Origin: CAYIYO01 sp964367715
GTDB lineage: Bacteria > Chlamydiota > Chlamydiia > Chlamydiales > Criblamydiaceae
DNA length: 37,045 nucleotides
Assembly (NCBI GenBank): GCA_964367715.1
Contig: CAYIYO010000017.1
Span: forward strand, 1 to 37,045
Direction of reading: 5' to 3'
Every line of letters starts with the position of its first letter. The first letter of the stretch is position 1. A program made the translations under genes and the position numbers. Shown here in pieces: positions 16,507-24,511 of this stretch. The notes beneath the pieces were generated by a model, which saw nothing but the letters and a program-made list of their open reading frames with translations, had not been told where the DNA came from and made no database searches.

Positions 16507-17208
16507 ATGCGAATCGACATCCTTTCCCTCTTCCCCGGCTACTTTAGAGGCCCTTTTGATGAAAGTATTGTCAAACGTGCCAAAAATGGAGGACTACTAG
16601 ACATCAATCTAGTAGACATCAGAGACTTCGCCGAAGGAAAACACAAAAAGGTCGATGATAGACCTTTTGGTGGAGGCCCAGGAATGGTCATGATGGCTCC
16701 TCCAATAGCAAAAGCAATACGCGCAGTGCGTCGCCCAGAGACAAGAGTTATCTACCTCTCTCCACAAGGCAAAACACTGACACCGGAGAAATGCAAAGAA
16801 CTCGCCTCTCTTCCCCACCTAGTACTCCTCTGCGGGCACTACGAAGGAATCGATGAACGCGTTCTGGAAAGTGATGTCGATGAAGAAATCAGCATCGGCG
16901 ACTACGTGCTGACAAATGGATGCCTCGCCGCAATCGTCCTCACCGACGCATTGATCCGTTTCATTCCCGGCGTCTTGGGAAATGAGGACGCTGCGCGAGA
17001 AGACTCCTTTGAAAAAGGAAATCGCCAAGAGGGAATCCTCGATTGTCCGCACTACACGCGGCCAGAGCTGTTTGAAGGAAAAGGAATTCCCGACGTGCTT
17101 CGCGGAGGAAACCATCAGCTAATCGCCGAATGGCGAAGAAAAAAAGCTTTAGAAAAGACGCAACGCGTCCGACCCGATCTACTTGCAAAGTCAAGTAAGA
17201 ATATTTAA
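16507..17208 (+). CDS. trmD: tRNA (guanine-37-N1)-methyltransferase TrmD
   Basis: TrmD methylates G37 next to the anticodon of several tRNAs, preventing frameshifting. MRIDILSLFPGYFRGPFDES is the usual start. The SPOUT trefoil-knot segments LLCGHYEGIDERV and ISIGDYVLTNG are present, followed by the linker region GNEDAAREDSFEKG that contributes to catalysis. The 233 residues match the basic enzyme. An AGG-type Shine-Dalgarno precedes the ATG and the gene starts 18 bases after rpsP. Confidence 0.97.
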   Translation: MRIDILSLFPGYFRGPFDESIVKRAKNGGLLDINLVDIRDFAEGKHKKVDDRPFGGGPGMVMMAPPIAKAIRAVRRPETRVIYLSPQGKTLTPEKCKELASLPHLVLLCGHYEGIDERVLESDVDEEISIGDYVLTNGCLAAIVLTDALIRFIPGVLGNEDAAREDSFEKGNRQEGILDCPHYTRPELFEGKGIPDVLRGGNHQLIAEWRRKKALEKTQRVRPDLLAKSSKNI

Positions 17209-17236
17209 GAGTTTGATTATTAGGAGAATTTATAAA

Positions 17237-17707
17237 ATGTCAAAAAAACCTGTAATACAAGAGCTGGAACTTCAGCAAGCAAGAAACGATATCCCCGCCT
17301 TCAAGGTTGGTGATACTGTCCGCGTCTACACAAGAATTATCGAAGGGGAAAAGGAACGTATTCAGGTTTACACCGGTACGGTCATCGCACGTAAAGGAAA
17401 AGGCATCTCAGAAACCTTCTCCGTTCACCGCGTCGCTTACGGCGAAGGAATGGAACGTGTATTCCTCCTTCACAGCCCACGTATCGCAAAAATCGAAGTC
17501 GCACGCGAAGGCGAAGTCTGCCGTAGCAAACTCTACTACCTACGCGGAACTTCAGGTAAAAAATCTAAAGTAAAATCACGCAGCTACACTAAAAAAGCAG
17601 TAAAAACGCCTGAGCCTCAATTCAACAACACCGACAATGCAACTGCTTTGAATGAGAGTGATAATGTCGTCTCTGCACCAGAAGACACAGCAAACACAAA
17701 CGTGTAA
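17237..17707 (+). CDS. rplS: 50S ribosomal protein L19 with C-terminal extension
   Basis: The start at 17237 (MSKKPVIQELE) follows AGGAG by ten bases; a longer reading from 17183 overlaps trmD and adds nothing L19-like. The core contains FKVGDTVRVYTRI, GEKERIQVYTGTVIARKGKG and the closing KLYYLRG, all standard for L19. Beyond the core (about 115 residues) is a 40-residue tail, first Lys/Ser-rich, then Asn/Asp/Ala-rich and probably disordered. That tail is encoded where the rnhB gene begins in another frame (overlap of 44 to 56 bases depending on the rnhB start). Confidence 0.96.
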   Translation: MSKKPVIQELELQQARNDIPAFKVGDTVRVYTRIIEGEKERIQVYTGTVIARKGKGISETFSVHRVAYGEGMERVFLLHSPRIAKIEVAREGEVCRSKLYYLRGTSGKKSKVKSRSYTKKAVKTPEPQFNNTDNATALNESDNVVSAPEDTANTNV

Positions 17708-18386
17708 TCCTCTTCCTGATGCGCACTCGAACGGGATCGACCCGTTCGAGCGCCTTCGTCTTCAAGAAATGACCTCTTTTGAACGCGAAGCAACAAATGC
17801 AGGCTTCACCGCAATCGCCGGCGTCGACGAAGCCGGACGCGGTCCTCTCGCCGGTCCCGTCGTCGCAGCCGCCTGCATCATCCCCCATGGTCTCTACTTC
17901 CCCGGCATCAACGATAGCAAAAAACTCTCTGCAAAACAACGCGCCCACCTCTTTCAACAATTGACCACCCACGCAGATATTTTTTATGGAATCGGCATCG
18001 TCCACGCAGAAAAAATTGACGAAATCAATATCTACCAAGCGACGATCCTTGCCATGCACCACGCCATAGACGCGCTTGCTAAACGTGCCGACACACTGCT
18101 TGTCGATGGCATGCCTCTCTCCTACCAAAACCTGCCCGCACTCAAAATCATCAAAGGAGACAGCAAATCTCAGTCCATCGCTGCCGCTTCCATCATCGCC
18201 AAAGAAACGCGTGACAATATGATGCATGCGTATGACCAAGAATGGCCACAATATGGCTTTGCCAAGCATAAAGGCTATGGTACCCCCTTTCACCTAACCG
18301 CCCTTCATACGTATGGTCCATGCCCCCTCCATCGCACTTCTTTCGAACCCATAAAATCAATCAACGCTCTAGGGAGAGGGGAGTAG
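17664..18386 (+). CDS. rnhB: Ribonuclease HII
   Basis: RNase HII removes RNA from RNA-DNA hybrids and misincorporated ribonucleotides. GVDEAGRGPLAGPVVAAA carries the first acidic pair (Asp55, Glu56 with this start), DSKKLSAKQR follows, and the C-terminal half ends with HKGYGTPFH. Three starts are possible: 17652, 17664 (preceded by a GAG-type site) and 17769. The last gives MTSFEREATNAGF, closer to the usual enzyme start. With 17664 the product is 240 residues and has about 35 extra N-terminal residues. The gene closes the conserved block. In C. trachomatis gmk would come next, but here it is replaced by an unrelated gene. Confidence 0.94.
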   Translation: MSSLHQKTQQTQTCNPLPDAHSNGIDPFERLRLQEMTSFEREATNAGFTAIAGVDEAGRGPLAGPVVAAACIIPHGLYFPGINDSKKLSAKQRAHLFQQLTTHADIFYGIGIVHAEKIDEINIYQATILAMHHAIDALAKRADTLLVDGMPLSYQNLPALKIIKGDSKSQSIAAASIIAKETRDNMMHAYDQEWPQYGFAKHKGYGTPFHLTALHTYGPCPLHRTSFEPIKSINALGRGE

Positions 18387-18467
18387 AATAGAGGGATGGT
18401 AAGTTTTTTATTTAATATTATAAAATAGAAGAAATCGTGTAAAATAAGATAAAAAGAGAGGCTTAAT

Positions 18468-19196
18468 ATGTTTATTGAAAAGATGCCAGCAGAAAATGTT
18501 CCGTTAGTATTTATTATTTCAAAAAAATCAACTAACGACACTTCTATTCTAGTTAAACAAACAGAAGCCTGTCTCTTTACTCAAAATAAAATTGCCCAGT
18601 ACCGCAACGAAAATCGTCTCTTCCTTTTTGATCCTCTAAATCAAAGAGTAATCATACAAAAAAATGATCCCGCCATGGAGCGATGCGAAGCTTTAATCGA
18701 TTTGGCCGAATCCCTTAAAAAACGTTCCGTTATCGAATTCAAAACCTCGACAAATACCTCTCAACCTGTACGCGCCTCTCTTCAAATTGCAACAGTGGAA
18801 GAGGTCTCAGAAGAAGAATTTAACACAATGGTCGCCGCCTCCCTAAAAGCAGCCGCCGATCAACTCGAGAAAGGGAAAAAAGTCGCCGAATCCTTCTCCA
18901 AAAAAGCAGGAACAAAAAACAACGCGGCTCTCCGCGAACTTGTCAGACACTACGTTCAATTCTACTACAAATCCAGCACAGATGACATCGTCCAACGCAT
19001 GCTCGACATCTGGAACGAGGCGGCAAAAGACGACCGCCAACAGCAAGAAGCCGCAGAAAAAAAATACCAACGTCTCGTCGACGACATCCAACGTCGCATC
19101 CGCCAAGATGGCATCAAAAAAGACGAAATCGAATCGACCCAAGAAAAACAATCCCTCATCAACACTGACCTCACCCGTCACGGCCACAAAACCTAG
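18468..19196 (+). CDS. Hypothetical protein, charged with C-terminal helices
   Basis: The gene is unrecognised. The 242-residue protein lacks a signal peptide and membrane segments. The first half is mixed (VPLVFIISKKS, RLFLFDPLNQRVIIQKNDP). From about residue 115 it becomes strongly charged and helical, rich in Glu, Lys, Gln and Asp, and suggests coiled coils at 185-235. AGAGG precedes the ATG at seven bases and a clear terminator follows 69 bases after the stop, so it appears to be a single-gene unit. It occupies the place where gmk would be expected. A cytosolic scaffold or secreted effector would both fit, but neither is shown. Confidence 0.75.
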   Translation: MFIEKMPAENVPLVFIISKKSTNDTSILVKQTEACLFTQNKIAQYRNENRLFLFDPLNQRVIIQKNDPAMERCEALIDLAESLKKRSVIEFKTSTNTSQPVRASLQIATVEEVSEEEFNTMVAASLKAAADQLEKGKKVAESFSKKAGTKNNAALRELVRHYVQFYYKSSTDDIVQRMLDIWNEAAKDDRQQQEAAEKKYQRLVDDIQRRIRQDGIKKDEIESTQEKQSLINTDLTRHGHKT

Positions 19197-19264
19197 CTTC
19201 CTCATCCCAACTGTAAGGTCAAGTCGCCGTTTTCATAGGCATCCACAAGTCGATGCTACAATAG

Positions 19265-19289
19265 TAGCCCAGATGGGTGGGCTATTTTT
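19265..19289 (+). terminator. Rho-independent terminator after the 18468-19196 gene
   Basis: TAGCCCA (19265-19271) and TGGGCTA (19278-19284) form a seven-base-pair stem with a six-base loop, followed directly by TTTTT. This is a textbook intrinsic terminator for the plus-strand gene ending at 19196. Confidence 0.85.
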
Positions 19290-19317
19290 GGTTGAGCGAT
19301 ACATACGTAAGAAATAA

Positions 19318-19377
19318 CGATTTGCATCAGGCTCAAAGAGCCGGCATCTTACAGCGAAGGTCGCAACGCAGCGTAGC
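19318..19377 (+). repeat. Dispersed repeat C, copy 1
   Basis: These 60 bases match 36986-37045 with three differences and contain GCATCAGGCTCAAAGAGCC and CTTACAGCGAAGGTCG. The first 31 bases recur inverted at 19464-19494 with about four differences. The two inverted copies flank a segment of about 85 bases, which gives a composite inverted repeat. Confidence 0.88.
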
Positions 19378-19463
19378 GGAGTGGAGGCCTGGATAAGAAA
19401 AAAAATATATTGAGGTCTGAAAGACCGAGATAATTATATTCATAATGACGAGCACCTTTTTAC

Positions 19464-19533
19464 TATGCCGTCTCTTTGAGCCTGATACTAATCGCTATCT
19501 ACCTCATCAAAAATGCCAAACTCCAGCATCGCT
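19464..19533 (-). repeat. Dispersed repeat C, copy 2 (inverted)
   Basis: The reverse complement matches 36946-37015, including CAGGCTCAAAGAG and GATGCTGGAGTTTGGCATTT. Together with the copy at 19318-19377 it makes an inverted pair. The GATGCTGGAGTTTGGCATTT part occurs a third time at 27102-27121. Confidence 0.85.
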
Positions 19534-19595
19534 GTTGCCATGAATGCATAAAAATAATCCCCACGCCTTAAACGATCTCCCCGTGACCGGTTACT
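19509..19595 (-). repeat. Dispersed repeat D, copy 1
   Basis: The reverse complement matches 27037-27125 over nearly its whole length, including AGTAACCGGTCACGGGGAGA and TTTTATGCATTCAT. It partly overlaps repeat C, so these elements are mosaics of shared blocks. Confidence 0.85.
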
Positions 19596-19597
19596 AT

Positions 19598-19762
19598 ATA
19601 CCGCTCATGATTCAACATTTGGTTTTTCGGCTGCGTCAAACCCCCGGGGTTGGCACATCGTAAGTGGGTTCATATTGTTAATATTAACCCACTTACGATG
19701 TGCCAACCGCGGGAGCTTTCAGGCGGCCCAAAAATCAAATGTTGAACCACGAACGGTATACG
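19598..19762. mobile_element. Near-perfect 165-base palindrome, MITE-like
   Basis: The core arms 19648-19670 and 19686-19708 are perfect 23-base inverted repeats (GGTTGGCACATCGTAAGTGG and its complement) around a 15-base centre. Outside them, 19598-19647 and 19709-19762 are also complementary with scattered mismatches; both carry TTCAACATTTG and ATACCG-type ends. There is no reading frame inside. The structure fits a miniature inverted-repeat element or other palindromic insertion. The outer tip TTGAATCAxGAGCGGTATAT recurs beside repeat D at 27124-27143. Confidence 0.7.
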
Positions 19763-19882
19763 TCCGACGTCCGTATTGTTTTTTTTATGAAACTTTTAAT
19801 TATATATTTAAATTCCGTTAAGATTACAATCATTTAATTATAAAAATAATTAGTTACTATTTTTTTTGTAAATGTTGTATTG

Positions 19883-19888
19883 TATAAT
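19883..19888 (+). promoter_or_regulatory. TATAAT box upstream of the 19922 gene
   Basis: A perfect TATAAT lies 33 bases before the start codon in an A+T-rich region. No good -35 box is seen at 16-18 bases, only T-rich sequence. Confidence 0.45.
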
Positions 19889-19921
19889 TATAGTTTGTAG
19901 TTGAAAAAGAAGGAGGCGACA

Positions 19922-20698
19922 ATGTCGAACAAGGTTCCAGGATCTGGCCAAAATCCTTACGGGAGCGTTCCAAAATCCGACGAAAAATATTTCGAAGGCA
20001 TCAATTCACAAAAAGATGGGCCTTCCTCAGAATTAATAGATAATGAAAGTAATACCGTAGCAGAGTTGGCACAAAAAACGTTAACTAATAATACTCAAAA
20101 GAGCGCCAGTGAAATTAAAGAAAATCGTACATTCACCAATCTGAACGATAAAAGCAAGTTACTTTCTTTTATTTTATCGATCCCTCTTTTAGGTAAATTC
20201 ATTGTAGGAATTTATCATCGCTTCGCAGCTTCTGACAGTTTAGAAAAAGTTCCTTTATTAGAAAAATCAGACAATCTAATACATCAAAATGTTTTAAGTC
20301 CATTAGAACAAAGTCTTGTGAAATATAAAAATCCAGATTTAATAAAACCATCGGATTTGAAAAAATTATTCCAATATAATACTAAGAGTGTAGAAAGAGA
20401 TGAAATAAACAAATTCAGCGAATTAGAAAATGCAGAAACTAAGATGAAAAAATTTTATAATGCATTAATGCCTCCGGGATTTAACGAAACTGCTAGTTTG
20501 GATGAATTAGAGTTGGAGTTAGAAATTGTGAAAGAAGAAGCGAAGAGCATAAGAGCTTCAGAGAAAAATTTTGAAGAATATATTCCACAAGATCTTAAAG
20601 ATCTACCGCATTTGGTTAAAGTCTATATTTATGATCAGGTTGTAACAAATATGCAAGCAGTTATCGACGAAAAAGCGAAAGAAAAAGACGATAACTGA
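19922..20698 (+). CDS. Hypothetical protein with one hydrophobic segment
   Basis: The gene is unrecognised. The start at 19922 (MSNKVPGSGQNPYGS) has AGGAGG five bases upstream; an in-frame TTG at 19901 would include that site in the coding sequence and is rejected. The 258-residue protein has a Ser/Asn-rich, probably disordered N-terminus and one hydrophobic segment near residues 78-98 (KLLSFILSIPLLGKFIVGIY). An acidic helical C-terminal half follows (DELELELEIVKEEAKSI). Its codons are visibly richer in A and T than the neighbouring housekeeping genes. It sits between repeats and a convergent terminator. Together these features suggest a lineage-specific, possibly secreted or inclusion-membrane-type protein, but this is inference. 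Confidence 0.7.
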   Translation: MSNKVPGSGQNPYGSVPKSDEKYFEGINSQKDGPSSELIDNESNTVAELAQKTLTNNTQKSASEIKENRTFTNLNDKSKLLSFILSIPLLGKFIVGIYHRFAASDSLEKVPLLEKSDNLIHQNVLSPLEQSLVKYKNPDLIKPSDLKKLFQYNTKSVERDEINKFSELENAETKMKKFYNALMPPGFNETASLDELELELEIVKEEAKSIRASEKNFEEYIPQDLKDLPHLVKVYIYDQVVTNMQAVIDEKAKEKDDN

Positions 20699-20727
20699 CA
20701 TTGCCTCATTTTTAGGGGCAATGTCAG
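20695..20727. terminator. Stem-loop between convergent genes
   Basis: CTGACATTGCC (20695-20705) and GGCAATGTCAG (20717-20727) form a perfect 11-base-pair stem with an 11-base loop that starts within the stop codon of the plus-strand gene. No strong T-run follows on either strand, so it may act as an mRNA 3'-end stabiliser or a weak terminator for the two convergent genes. Confidence 0.6.
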
Positions 20728-20757
20728 CCGGGCCTATACTTTTAAGATAAAATTCTT

Positions 20758-22794
20758 TTATTCCTCATCATCGTCCTCATCGTCGACGACAGTGAAGTCA
20801 TCTTCGACTTCTTCGTCTTCTTCTTCGACGTTAAAGTCTTCTGGTGGAGGCTTCGGAACAGTGCGTTTTGAGGCCATGCGTGCATCGCGGCGCGCTTTCT
20901 TCTCTGCAGCTGTCATTGGGATGTAATCGACCCAGATTGGTGAGCTCCAAGCAATATGGCCATCTTCCTGCGTCACGCGGATGTAGTAATAGGCGAAGGC
21001 GGGCTTCTTGTCCTTGGCGTCGACGACAACCTTTGCAAGGTCGTCCATGTCGTCATAAGTGAACTCGAGAGAGTACACTTTCTTTGGCTCAAAAGTTTTA
21101 ATGACTTTACCATTACGAATGATTTCGACTGTTTTAAGAAGCGTTGTCCCTGCAACATAGCCGGAAAGGTGACGATTGACGATTAGGCCGGGCTTCTCTG
21201 TTGTATTGACTTCGCCGCCCATTGGAGTGCCTGCAATCGACAATCCAACAATGATCCGCTCTCCCGTTGTCGCATAGCACGAACGCTTTGCCAACGCTTC
21301 GGCAAGCGCGTTTTTATTGTGTTCTGTGGCAAGGATCGCTGTTAATCCAGGAGAATACTGCGCTTGGTCGTTATCGAAGAAGGGGCTGTAAAGACCTCTG
21401 TCGTCGAGACCACCACCAACAAATCCAAAGCGGCAATTGCGTAGGAGTGCGTTTTGGATCGAACCTTCTGCGGATTCCTTTACACCGATTTTGCCTTCAG
21501 GATGGATAGGACGGGTGTTGCCCTCTTTTTTCGTGCATTCGGAAGAGCCCCATGCGTTGTAAATCTCAACGACCCGTTCGTATTCCGGATTGAAGTTTTT
21601 GAAATCGTAAGAGGAACCTGTTCCCATCGTAAAGGAAGGAATAGAAAGGATCTCTTTTGGAGTAAAGCTATTATAGAGCTTGCTTAGAGAGCCGCCTTTC
21701 GCGTCTTTTTTACGAATGATCTGTTTGTGATCTTTTAAATAAATAACTTGACGAATCCCTTCACTCTTGTCATCACCAATCCACTGGAATCCTAACATGG
21801 TTGAGAAACGGTCAGGCTCATCAAATTCAAGGATGTTATTGGAGATAAGCTTCCACAATTCATTCGGGGTTTCTTCTTGGCTTTCAAAAGGGGAGGTGGC
21901 AAAAAAGTTGTAGGCTTTTTCGTCACGGAAGTGACGAAGGCAGCTTTCGATGTTTTCTGCGGAGTCGATACGCTCGGAATCGCCATGGAGAAGCCCCCAA
22001 AAGAGTTCTGGATGAGGATCTGCGAAGCATTTGATCGGTGCGCCTTTGAATTCTTCTTTTGTCGTCGAGTTAAAGAGGCGAATCGTATAGACGCCCACTT
22101 CGTTAAAGTAGAGGTTAGGGAGAGTGATGAATCCTGTTTCTGGAATGAAAAGTTTCCAGTTTAAGTTTTCTCTTAAGTTTTCGTACGAGAGTTCGATCAA
22201 TGTGTCTTCGTCGGTGTTATTGGTAAGGTTTCCAAACTCGTCTTCAAAGCGGACGATGATGTCGAAGCGTTTGTTTTTTGTGACGAAAGAAGGGGTGAGG
22301 ACGCGGATGTTTTTGAGGACATTCCCTTTGACGTCGAGAGTGAATACTTCAGGCTCTTCGTAATGGCGCTTTCCTGTTGGATCGATGTAGAGATGAAACG
22401 TCCGGCGGCGCTGCGTCATGTACTGCGCTTGGTTGCCTGTCTCTTCAGTGACTTTTTTGCCTTTTGGCGCACCGAGAACAATGACTAATTCTTCGTTGGC
22501 TTTTAGTGCTTCGGGAAGGACGAATTCGTATTGCGGCATAAAGCGGTCTTCAACGTCGACTTCTTTTGCTTGAAGCACTTTGCCACTTTCGGTCAACCCA
22601 TAAATGACGTTGCGAGATTCTTTTAAATTAACATTCGGAGCTTCCCAGTCGATGCTGCGGCCGTCGGAGACCATGTCGAAACGGAGGATCGTTCCTTTTG
22701 GCAACGCGCTAGATAGGGTATAAATAAATTTCCAATTATTGATCTCTCCTGCTAAGGCTAGCGAAGGTTCGCAATGACAAATAGATCGTCGCAT
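20758..22794 (-). CDS. DUF3604 family protein with altered metal site
   Basis: The 678-residue protein matches the DUF3604 layout. FWGLLHGDSERIDSAENIES corresponds to the usual GDLHGQS region, and FSTMLGFQWIG precedes a VIYL strand. YERVVEIYNAWGSSEC and NCRFGFVGGGLDDRG follow, then LTAILATEHNKNALAEALAKRSCYATTGERI. DUF3604 is related to PHP-type metal phosphoesterases. Here the Asp of GDLH is Leu and the His of the usual DDH motif is missing, so catalysis may be lost or changed. The C-terminus is a long Asp/Glu run. The N-terminus (MRRSICHCEPSLALAGE) gives no signal peptide; its GGAG site is 11 bases away, so the start is uncertain. The gene lies downstream of rny with a 157-base gap. Confidence 0.85.
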   Translation of the reverse strand: MRRSICHCEPSLALAGEINNWKFIYTLSSALPKGTILRFDMVSDGRSIDWEAPNVNLKESRNVIYGLTESGKVLQAKEVDVEDRFMPQYEFVLPEALKANEELVIVLGAPKGKKVTEETGNQAQYMTQRRRTFHLYIDPTGKRHYEEPEVFTLDVKGNVLKNIRVLTPSFVTKNKRFDIIVRFEDEFGNLTNNTDEDTLIELSYENLRENLNWKLFIPETGFITLPNLYFNEVGVYTIRLFNSTTKEEFKGAPIKCFADPHPELFWGLLHGDSERIDSAENIESCLRHFRDEKAYNFFATSPFESQEETPNELWKLISNNILEFDEPDRFSTMLGFQWIGDDKSEGIRQVIYLKDHKQIIRKKDAKGGSLSKLYNSFTPKEILSIPSFTMGTGSSYDFKNFNPEYERVVEIYNAWGSSECTKKEGNTRPIHPEGKIGVKESAEGSIQNALLRNCRFGFVGGGLDDRGLYSPFFDNDQAQYSPGLTAILATEHNKNALAEALAKRSCYATTGERIIVGLSIAGTPMGGEVNTTEKPGLIVNRHLSGYVAGTTLLKTVEIIRNGKVIKTFEPKKVYSLEFTYDDMDDLAKVVVDAKDKKPAFAYYYIRVTQEDGHIAWSSPIWVDYIPMTAAEKKARRDARMASKRTVPKPPPEDFNVEEEDEEVEDDFTVVDDEDDDEE

Positions 22795-22951
22795 GTAGGG
22801 TAGTTCTCCATCAAAATTTTAACAAATGTATAGGCATGTAAATTTAAACATTAACTTTCATGAAATAATAAGCGCGTTGGCTTGATGAAAATTTAATTTT
22901 TTAACTTACGTGGTGTCACCATTTTGCCTTATTACGCCATTCTTTTACAAC

Positions 22952-24511
22952 TTAAACAGCATATTCCACAGCGCGTTTTTCGCGAGTAACGGTGACTTTG
23001 ATTTTTCCTGGATAGGAGAGGTCGCTTTCGATTCGCTTTGCCAGATCGCGTGCAAGGTGTATCGTTCCATTGTCGTCGATCATATCGGGTAGAACGAAGA
23101 TGCGGATCTCTCTTCCCGCCTGCAGGGCGAATGCTTTTTCGACACCTGGGAATTCATATGCAATTTCTTCCAAGCGCTTTAGACGTTTGATGTACTCTTC
23201 AATCGCTTCGATACGTGCGCCCGGACGAGAAGCGGAGATGGCGTCGGCAGCGCTGCAGAGGCTACCTTCGATGGTTGTGGGTTCGATTTCGTGGTGGTGG
23301 CAGCCGATCCCATTCGCCACATCCGGAGTTTCCCCATATTTTAGAGCGAGGTCCCGGCCGATCAGAGCGTGCGTCCCTTCAACTTCGTGCGAGACGGCTT
23401 TGCCCATGTCGTGCAAAAGGCCGATGCGTTTGGCTAAGCGGGGATCCAATCCCAGCTCTGCTGCCATCATTCCCATCAAATTTGCCACTTCGATGGAATG
23501 GTCTAAAATATTTTGTCCATAGCTGTGACGAAATTTCAATTTGCCAACCAGAGTGATCAACTCTGGATGCAAGTTAATGATCCCTGTACGGAGAGCGGCG
23601 TCTTCACCGTAGGAGCGAATCTGCTTTTTGACTGTTTCTGTTGCTTTTTCGACGGCTTCTTCGATGCGCGTCGGATGGATCCTTCCATCATTCATAAGGT
23701 CCGTCAAAGCGACCTTAGCGATCTGCATGCGGACAGGGTCGAATCCGGACAAGACGACAGTGTTCGGGGTGTCGTCGATGATGAAAGTGATTCCTGTTGC
23801 GCGTTCGAGGGCGCGGATGTTGCGGCCTTCTTTGCCAATGATACGTCCTTTCAGGTCATCGTTTGGAATAGAGACGGTGGTCACTGTCGTTTCGGAGACG
23901 CAGGAAGAGGCAAGGCGGTTGATTGCGGTGGTGATGATACGCGCGGCGTGGCGGTCGCCTTCTTCTTCAGCTTCTTTGATCGAGCGACGGATGGCGTTGG
24001 CGGATTCTATTTTCACTTCATGGGTAATTTTTTCGAAAAGGTGTTGCCGTGCTTCGCTTGCACTAAGCCCAGAGAGTTGTTCGAGTTGAGTGACAAGTTT
24101 TGATTTTAATTCTGCGCATTGGGTCGACTCCTCTTCCAACTGACCTTTACGGGCCGCAATCACCGCTTCTCTTTTTTCAATGTCGGAAAGTTTTTTTTCA
24201 ACCAGCGCCATCCGGCTCTCAAGCTTATCTTCTCTCTGTGAAAGTCGATCCTCTTCACGTTGCATCTTTAATCGCTCTTGCTGCCAATGGAGTTCGAGCT
24301 CACGCTGCTGGTCGACCTGCTTTTTCTTTTGCTCAAGCTCGCACCGTTGCTTAAATAGCTCGGCCTCGTTTTCTGCTTTGCGGAGAATTGTCGCCGCCAT
24401 TTTTTCAAATGTCTTTAGTTTTGTTTTTTGGAAAAAAAGGAGTCCAAAAATGCCTGCTACCGCACCCACGGTAGTGATTGCGATGTCAATAAGGAGAGAT
24501 TCTGGTGTCAT
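22952..24511 (-). CDS. rny: Ribonuclease Y
   Basis: RNase Y is a membrane-anchored endoribonuclease that starts mRNA decay. The 519-residue protein has an N-terminal membrane helix (about residues 8-27), then a long Glu/Lys/Gln/Arg coiled coil to about residue 160. The KH domain has GRIIGKEGRN at 222-231. The HD domain has HSIEVANL and LLHDMGKA with His367-Asp368. All parts are in the standard order. The start overlaps the stop of the corC-like gene as ATGA, so translation is coupled. Confidence 0.97.
   Translation of the reverse strand: MTPESLLIDIAITTVGAVAGIFGLLFFQKTKLKTFEKMAATILRKAENEAELFKQRCELEQKKKQVDQQRELELHWQQERLKMQREEDRLSQREDKLESRMALVEKKLSDIEKREAVIAARKGQLEEESTQCAELKSKLVTQLEQLSGLSASEARQHLFEKITHEVKIESANAIRRSIKEAEEEGDRHAARIITTAINRLASSCVSETTVTTVSIPNDDLKGRIIGKEGRNIRALERATGITFIIDDTPNTVVLSGFDPVRMQIAKVALTDLMNDGRIHPTRIEEAVEKATETVKKQIRSYGEDAALRTGIINLHPELITLVGKLKFRHSYGQNILDHSIEVANLMGMMAAELGLDPRLAKRIGLLHDMGKAVSHEVEGTHALIGRDLALKYGETPDVANGIGCHHHEIEPTTIEGSLCSAADAISASRPGARIEAIEEYIKRLKRLEEIAYEFPGVEKAFALQAGREIRIFVLPDMIDDNGTIHLARDLAKRIESDLSYPGKIKVTVTREKRAVEYAV

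Larger units (their letters stand above)
19290..19921. other. Repeat-rich intergenic region
   Basis: About 630 bases without a credible gene. It holds repeat C in two inverted copies (19318-19377 and 19464-19533), a repeat D segment shared with 27037-27125, the large palindrome at 19598-19762, and a 140-base A+T-rich stretch with a TATAAT box before the next gene. No transposase fragment is recognisable. Confidence 0.75.

Noticed and set aside
17622..18293. 223-codon minus-strand frame opposite rnhB
   Set aside because: The rnhB catalytic motifs on the plus strand are unambiguous; the opposite frame has a shadow-like composition.
19290..19921. Possible transposase remnant
   Set aside because: No frame in any direction shows transposase motifs; the region is explained by short repeats and the palindrome.
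22744..22794. N-terminus CHCEPSLALAGE of the DUF3604 protein as a repeat-derived peptide
   Set aside because: It resembles translated short repeats of other bacteria, but no second copy of the DNA is seen in this window, so it is left as an uncertain start.
23513..24103. Long plus-strand open frame opposite rny
   Set aside because: It lies wholly antisense to a well-supported RNase Y gene and its translation is low-complexity Phe/Asp-rich, as expected from the reverse of coding DNA.
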